Source: Candidatus Delongbacteria bacterium (GTDB lineage: Bacteria > CAIWAD01 > BS150m-G50). From it: a stretch of 9,344 bases of DNA. Below, one piece after another: positions 6,018 through 9,344 of the stretch. The notes under the pieces were generated by a model. That model ran no database searches, had not been told where the DNA came from, and saw only the letters and a list, made by a program, of their open reading frames with translations. The position numbers and the translations under genes are program-made. The DNA lies in the NCBI GenBank assembly GCA_016784425.1, contig JADHUQ010000091.1, positions 1-9,344 on the forward strand, read 5' to 3'. Numbering within the stretch: position 1 is the first letter of the stretch; each line of letters starts with the position of its first letter.

Positions 6018-7763
6018 CTATAGCTGGGGCAGGCTGAATTCGCTCCGTAGTTCCTCCCAGGCATCCTTCTCAAAGATTACGCGGGAGGTCTCAAACAGCA
6101 GCTGTCCCGACGCGGAGGAGGTATTGGGGAAATTTGGTGGCGGAAATTCGAGAAAATTGTCGTCGTAATGATAACGCTTGTCGTAGCCGATGATACGGGG
6201 GCCATAGGGACCGATCGGTGAGCGGCGCACAAAACCGCGACGCTGCTGGACCACGGCACCCCAGAGATAGATGTTACCTCGTTGATCGTTGGTACCGGTT
6301 TGGCAGGGATTAGTCGTCGGCAGGCCGTAGGGATTGTCTCCACCGATAATACAGGAATTGTGCCAGAAATCTACTTCCACCACATTATCCATCGCCATCA
6401 GGGCGGCTGTAATCAGGATATGTTGCCGATCATCCACCCCCTCCACAGCATCGCAACCGGGAAGATTCTGACCGCCGTTGTAACCACCATTCTCCGCCGT
6501 AAAGGCGATGATGACATTCTTTTCTGAAACGATGCCGCAACGATTGTTGGAACCGGCGGGTGGCATCCCTTTATCATCCTCAACGGGATTACCGATCCAG
6601 TTGACCCCGTCAAAGGCGACATCATTATAGTAGACATCATCGACGATCCAGATAGTGTCGGAGGAGAGGAAGGTTACCTGTCCCTGCAGATGACCCTCGA
6701 CAAAGAGCTTCCCGTTGAGGGAAACGGTACCACGCTGCGGTGAAGGCAGCGAGAGGTACTGGCCATGGGTATAACGGTCGGTGTAGAAAATCGTGTCACC
6801 ATTGGGATAAAAATGATTATAAAGCCACTGCTCTATCCTCAACTGGTTGTTGCGGATGCGGATGGTGGTGGCAATCTCCTGCCAGCTTGCGAGCGAATCA
6901 ATCATTGCCGGAGTGGAGAAAATAGGTAACCCGGCGTTCTGTCGCATGGCCAGGATGGCGTCTTCCGGCGGGTAAAGGATCCCCTGCCCGTCTGAATTGG
7001 GTGGATAGTTGGGGGTAAAACCAGCATGAAAGATGTCATAGTTCGGATTGGTGCCGTTGAGCCACACTACATCTTCTTTGGCGGTGGTCACCCAGCCCCA
7101 GAACTGGGGATAACCGGCGACACCGTTGATCTTGATGTAATCGTTGGAGTGCAGGCGGCCATAGATGATATCCGCCCCATAGAAATTGATCTCGATTTCC
7201 CCCCCGGGGTCATCTGAGGGATTCACCTCCTGGTCGGTGAAATACATGAAATTAGCGAAATTCTGCAGCTCATAACTGGCAGCCGCTCTCCGCTCGACAA
7301 CGATGTCCTCCCGCTGGTAGGGATCAAAGTAGGTTACGACGCCGTCCACCATGGCGTAAAACGCCGCTTCCGATGAGACCTGAGGATTGATGTATTCTTT
7401 TTTCAGGTTCAGGTTACGGAAGCCGTAGTTGAATTCCACCACGCCGTCGTCGAGGAAATCGTAATCGGGTCGGAAGGTCTCCAACTGGGCGATACGGGGC
7501 GAGATGTCACCCCCCTGGGCGTTCTCCAGGGCTGTCAGGGAGCGGCTGATCAGGTCCGGCACGCCGTAGCGGGCCAGTGCCTCCTCCGCAGCGTATTGTG
7601 CATGCAGGGCAGCGCGTCGATGGAGGTAGAGGCTTTCGCGACTGGTAGCGTGCTGCAGGTAAGCAAAAGAGATGAGCAACAGCACCCCGACCATGACAAT
7701 CGCCAGAAACAGCGAAAAGCCAGCTTCAGCAGTAGTGGGCAGCGGTTTTTGTTCAATCCTCAT
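6018..7763 (-). CDS. Large PilX-like pilus assembly protein with DUF4900-type motifs
   Basis: A 581-residue protein with one N-terminal hydrophobic helix (about 16-37). A prepilin-like junction at Gly15|Phe16 (AEAG|FSLFL) has Leu at +5 instead of Glu, as in GspK/PilX-type pseudopilins. An alanine-rich helix with AAEEAL follows (about 51-64). The rest is a long, probably beta-rich extracytoplasmic domain. Motifs I associate with DUF4900 proteins include NFMYFT (171-176), GRLHSND (202-208), LFVEGHLQGQVTFLSSDTI (353-371), ITAALMAMDN (451-460), GNIYLWGAVVQQRRG (496-510) and GYDKRYHYDDNF (526-537). These suggest a beta-helical or repeat-like fold, which is inference. Cys409, 437, 471 and 487 could form disulphides. 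It is far larger than usual PilX (about 170-200 residues) or GspK (about 320). It is third in the pseudopilin set and probably belongs to the tip complex, perhaps in adhesion. The stop is TAG, with a 76-nt spacer to pilM. Confidence 0.8.
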   Translation of the reverse strand: MRIEQKPLPTTAEAGFSLFLAIVMVGVLLLISFAYLQHATSRESLYLHRRAALHAQYAAEEALARYGVPDLISRSLTALENAQGGDISPRIAQLETFRPDYDFLDDGVVEFNYGFRNLNLKKEYINPQVSSEAAFYAMVDGVVTYFDPYQREDIVVERRAAASYELQNFANFMYFTDQEVNPSDDPGGEIEINFYGADIIYGRLHSNDYIKINGVAGYPQFWGWVTTAKEDVVWLNGTNPNYDIFHAGFTPNYPPNSDGQGILYPPEDAILAMRQNAGLPIFSTPAMIDSLASWQEIATTIRIRNNQLRIEQWLYNHFYPNGDTIFYTDRYTHGQYLSLPSPQRGTVSLNGKLFVEGHLQGQVTFLSSDTIWIVDDVYYNDVAFDGVNWIGNPVEDDKGMPPAGSNNRCGIVSEKNVIIAFTAENGGYNGGQNLPGCDAVEGVDDRQHILITAALMAMDNVVEVDFWHNSCIIGGDNPYGLPTTNPCQTGTNDQRGNIYLWGAVVQQRRGFVRRSPIGPYGPRIIGYDKRYHYDDNFLEFPPPNFPNTSSASGQLLFETSRVIFEKDAWEELRSEFSLPQL

Positions 7764-7766
7764 GAC

Positions 7767-8387
7767 TTATCCCGATATGTTCTGTCGACTGAGATCCCGG
7801 TTATACAGGACGATGTTGGGAGCGAAGAAATTTCGCTTGAACTCTTTGTCGATAGTATAAGTTCCCTGGTCGGTTTCGTGAGAATAGCGGATCAGAATAT
7901 CCAGGACGATCAGCGAGCCGTAACTGCCGGGCGGCAGAAAACGGGTGTTGTCAACCAATCCGTGAAATTGAAGTACTTCGATTTTCTCCCCCTGGCGCAG
8001 TCGCTGGGGTGGGAAGTAAGGATCCATCAATTGTGTGTTGAGGTAGACCCCATCCCAGGTAGTGGAATGCAGGACATCGTTGACATTGAGATCCTGTTCG
8101 GTCAAAGAGGTATTGACTGTGAAAGAGTTGCTCCCATTGACACGGAACTGCCGTGAATTCTTGACATACTTTTCAGCCAGACGCATGCTCATCTCACCAT
8201 AGGTGTAGATTTCATGCATCTGCAGATCGCGCTCCATCTGATTCTTGGACTCGACCAGGGTGATACCGAGGCCGACCAGCACGATACTGCTCATCAGCAG
8301 TGCCACTGCCATCTCGACGATGGTTGCGCCCCGTTCAGAGCAGCGAATTGATGGCGGTGCGCAGCGATTCGTGTTGCAGCGATCCAT
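7767..8387 (-). CDS. Pseudopilin-like minor pilin, PilW/GspJ-like
   Basis: A 206-residue protein with a canonical prepilin cleavage motif, CSERG|ATIVEM. Gly20 is at -1 and Glu25 at +5, followed by a hydrophobic helix to about residue 44 and a globular C-terminal domain. The fold beyond the helix is not recognised from motifs. Size and position (second of three pseudopilins) suggest a PilW/GspJ-like minor pilin. The start ATG lies inside the upstream gene, giving a 53-nt overlap in another frame. It is supported by GGGAGGAG just upstream and by the fact that any later start would have to fall within the short leader, where no ATG is present. The 20-residue leader has three Cys (4, 9, 16). These may be a by-product of the overlap, since the leader is removed in the cytoplasm. 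The next gene starts 3 nt after this stop. Confidence 0.8.
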   Translation of the reverse strand: MDRCNTNRCAPPSIRCSERGATIVEMAVALLMSSIVLVGLGITLVESKNQMERDLQMHEIYTYGEMSMRLAEKYVKNSRQFRVNGSNSFTVNTSLTEQDLNVNDVLHSTTWDGVYLNTQLMDPYFPPQRLRQGEKIEVLQFHGLVDNTRFLPPGSYGSLIVLDILIRYSHETDQGTYTIDKEFKRNFFAPNIVLYNRDLSRQNISG

Positions 8388-8781
8388 CGGGCTCCTCCCA
8401 GGTCATATGAAGTTCAATTATCCAGGCTTTGAGGGGGAGATTGGCTGTCTCCGGGGCAGTGATAAATCTGCCCTGTGGCTCAAAGCGCCCCATGATCCAG
8501 TCAAGGCGGCTGCGCTTCTGTTTGTCCAGCGGAACCGCCGGCAGGTGCGGAATGTAAAGCTGTGTCTGGGTAGAAAAACCGCGCATCTTCCAGTATTCCA
8601 TCTCGTTATGCAACGCCTCCAAAGCTCGCATGCGACGGCTGTGCTTGTTGAGCATCTCGTGTCCCTGATAAAGGGATTTGATCAGCCCCAGACCGGCGAT
8701 AGTGATTATCAGCACGGCGATGATAGCCTGCCAGATAAAGACCGCGCCTCTTTCGGACTGTCTCACCTGCACGGAATTCAT
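8335..8781 (-). CDS. Pseudopilin-like minor pilin, PilV/GspI-like, lacking Glu+5
   Basis: A 148-residue protein with a class III (prepilin peptidase-type) N-terminus. A 12-residue basic leader ends RQSERG, followed by a hydrophobic helix at about residues 13-37. Cleavage is predicted after Gly12. Mature position +5 is Trp (AVFIW) instead of the usual Glu, which is unusual for a non-GspK pseudopilin. A helical stretch continues to about residue 66. The C-terminal part has a beta-like segment, IIELHMTWEEPDGS, and ends SLRTAINSLL, a layout common in PilV/GspI-type minor pilins. The start ATG has a weak purine-rich site (GAAGAGAG) 7 nt upstream. The gene follows pilT and overlaps the next pseudopilin by 53 nt. 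Its place as first of three pseudopilins suggests a role in the pilus-initiating tip complex. Family assignment rests on architecture and position, not on a diagnostic motif. Confidence 0.75.
   Translation of the reverse strand: MNSVQVRQSERGAVFIWQAIIAVLIITIAGLGLIKSLYQGHEMLNKHSRRMRALEALHNEMEYWKMRGFSTQTQLYIPHLPAVPLDKQKRSRLDWIMGRFEPQGRFITAPETANLPLKAWIIELHMTWEEPDGSLQHESLRTAINSLL
8392..8399 (-). promoter_or_regulatory. Ribosome binding site deciding the overlapping pseudopilin start
   Basis: GGGAGGAG lies 4 nt before the ATG at 8387 (6 nt from the GGAGG core), within the end of the preceding pseudopilin gene. It supports a genuine 53-nt overlap and not a later start. Confidence 0.75.
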
Positions 8782-8798
8782 GGGGGTACTCTCTTCAG

Positions 8799-9344
8799 TT
8801 ACTGGTACTGGTCTCCCAGTTCCAGGTCGAACAGTTTGGTGTTCTCCGCGATCTGTACCGCTTCCTGTCGGGTAATGAGACCCTCACGTACGAGACGCAG
8901 CAGGTCACTGTCCAGAGAATGCATACCCTGCTTGCCGCCGGATTGTATCACATTGGGCAGCTGGAAGATCTTGTCTTCACGGATCAGATTACGGACAGCG
9001 ACATTTGCCAGCAGCACCTCGGTAGCCACGACCCGACCCTTGTTGTCTTTGGTTGGCAGCAGACGTTGTGCGATAACTGCTTCCAGCGACTCAGAAAGCA
9101 TCGAACGGACCTGTGACTTCTGCTCGGACGGGAAAATGTCGATGACACGATCGACCGTCTTGGCAGCGCTGGGTGTATGGAGAGTGGCCAGTACAAGGTG
9201 TCCGGTTTCTGATGCGGTCAACGCCAGCTGGATGGTTTCCAGGTCGCGCATTTCACCGATCAGGATCACATCGGGATCCTCACGCAGCGCGGCCCGCAGT
9301 GCGTTGTGGAATGAACGGGTCGTGGATCCGACCTCCCGCTGGTT
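8799..9344 (-). CDS. pilT: Type IV pilus retraction ATPase PilT (C-terminal part, 5' end outside window)
   Basis: PilT is a hexameric cytoplasmic secretion ATPase that drives pilus disassembly and retraction. The visible 181 codons enter in frame at the right edge and end at TAA. They begin with NQREVG, then the Walker B region DPDVILIGEMRD, then ETGHLVLATLHT with the conserved His. The family's C-terminal block follows (VDRVIDIFPSEQKSQVR, AQRLLP, AVRNLIRE, GMHSLD). The Walker A region and N-terminal domain lie upstream, outside the window. A GTG inside DPDVILIGE could be mistaken for a start, but the conserved frame continues to the edge. GEMRD and the RNLIRE block fit PilT better than the assembly ATPase PilB or GspE. 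A PilU-type paralogue cannot be fully excluded from this fragment. The gene lies 17 nt upstream of the first pseudopilin gene, so it probably shares its transcript. Confidence 0.95.
   Translation of the reverse strand, partial: NQREVGSTTRSFHNALRAALREDPDVILIGEMRDLETIQLALTASETGHLVLATLHTPSAAKTVDRVIDIFPSEQKSQVRSMLSESLEAVIAQRLLPTKDNKGRVVATEVLLANVAVRNLIREDKIFQLPNVIQSGGKQGMHSLDSDLLRLVREGLITRQEAVQIAENTKLFDLELGDQYQ

Larger units (their letters stand above)
1..9344 (-). other. Type IV pilus operon (pilT, three pseudopilins, pilMNO, pilP-like, pilQ, Ig lipoprotein)
   Basis: Ten consecutive genes lie on one strand. The junctions in transcription order are: 17-nt gap, 53-nt overlap, 3-nt gap, 76-nt gap, 1-nt overlap, 26-nt gap, 7-nt gap, 16-nt gap and 4-nt overlap. 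No convincing terminator separates them. The set includes the partners of the T4P alignment complex in their usual order. Cotranscription is inferred from spacing. Both ends of the operon are outside the window. Confidence 0.8.

Noticed and set aside
7596..8156. Plus-strand open frame of 186 codons
   Set aside because: It crosses the junction of two pseudopilin genes on the opposite strand and shows no domain or convincing ribosome binding site.
1682..8781. Reading the cluster as a type II secretion system (GspC, D, I, J, K, L, M)
   Set aside because: A separate full-length PilM with the PilN INF motif, plus PilT, indicates type IV pili. GspL fuses the PilM- and PilN-like parts, and T2SS has no retraction ATPase.

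Overview
The window is a single-strand gene cluster. All ten supported genes read on the minus strand, so transcription runs from position 9344 towards 1. It encodes much of the envelope part of a type IV pilus (T4P) machine. In transcription order it holds: the 3' part of the retraction ATPase gene pilT; three pseudopilin-like genes (148, 206 and 581 residues); pilM, pilN and pilO; a gene in the pilP position whose product is a membrane-anchored protein with a PilP/GspC-like C-terminal domain; a short secretin gene, pilQ; and a large lipoprotein built of immunoglobulin-like repeats that runs off the left edge. Genes overlap or lie 3 to 26 nt apart. The only larger gap is 76 nt upstream of pilM, so the set looks like one operon, possibly with an internal promoter at that gap.

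The products fit one assembly. PilM (actin-like, cytoplasmic) binds the N-terminus of PilN. PilN and PilO form the inner-membrane alignment subcomplex. The PilP-position protein would bridge that subcomplex to the N-terminal domain of the PilQ outer-membrane secretin. PilT powers retraction. The three pseudopilins are in a PilV/PilW/PilX-like (GspI/J/K-like) order and would form a priming or tip complex. The Ig-repeat lipoprotein is translationally coupled to pilQ and is the least explained part. It could be a secretin-associated factor, a surface stalk or an adhesin. No pilB, pilC, pilD, major pilin or pilY1 gene is visible.

The host is a diderm (Gram-negative-type) bacterium, shown by the outer-membrane secretin and the lipoprotein. 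Base composition is moderate, about half G+C by eye. The short secretin without visible AMIN domains, the large PilX-like protein with DUF4900-type motifs, the non-lipoprotein PilP analogue and the Ig-repeat lipoprotein differ from the Pseudomonas/Neisseria plan. They suggest a less-studied diderm lineage, perhaps in the FCB superphylum. This taxonomic guess is an inference and is weak. I saw no tRNA, rRNA, CRISPR, insertion sequence or clear terminator.
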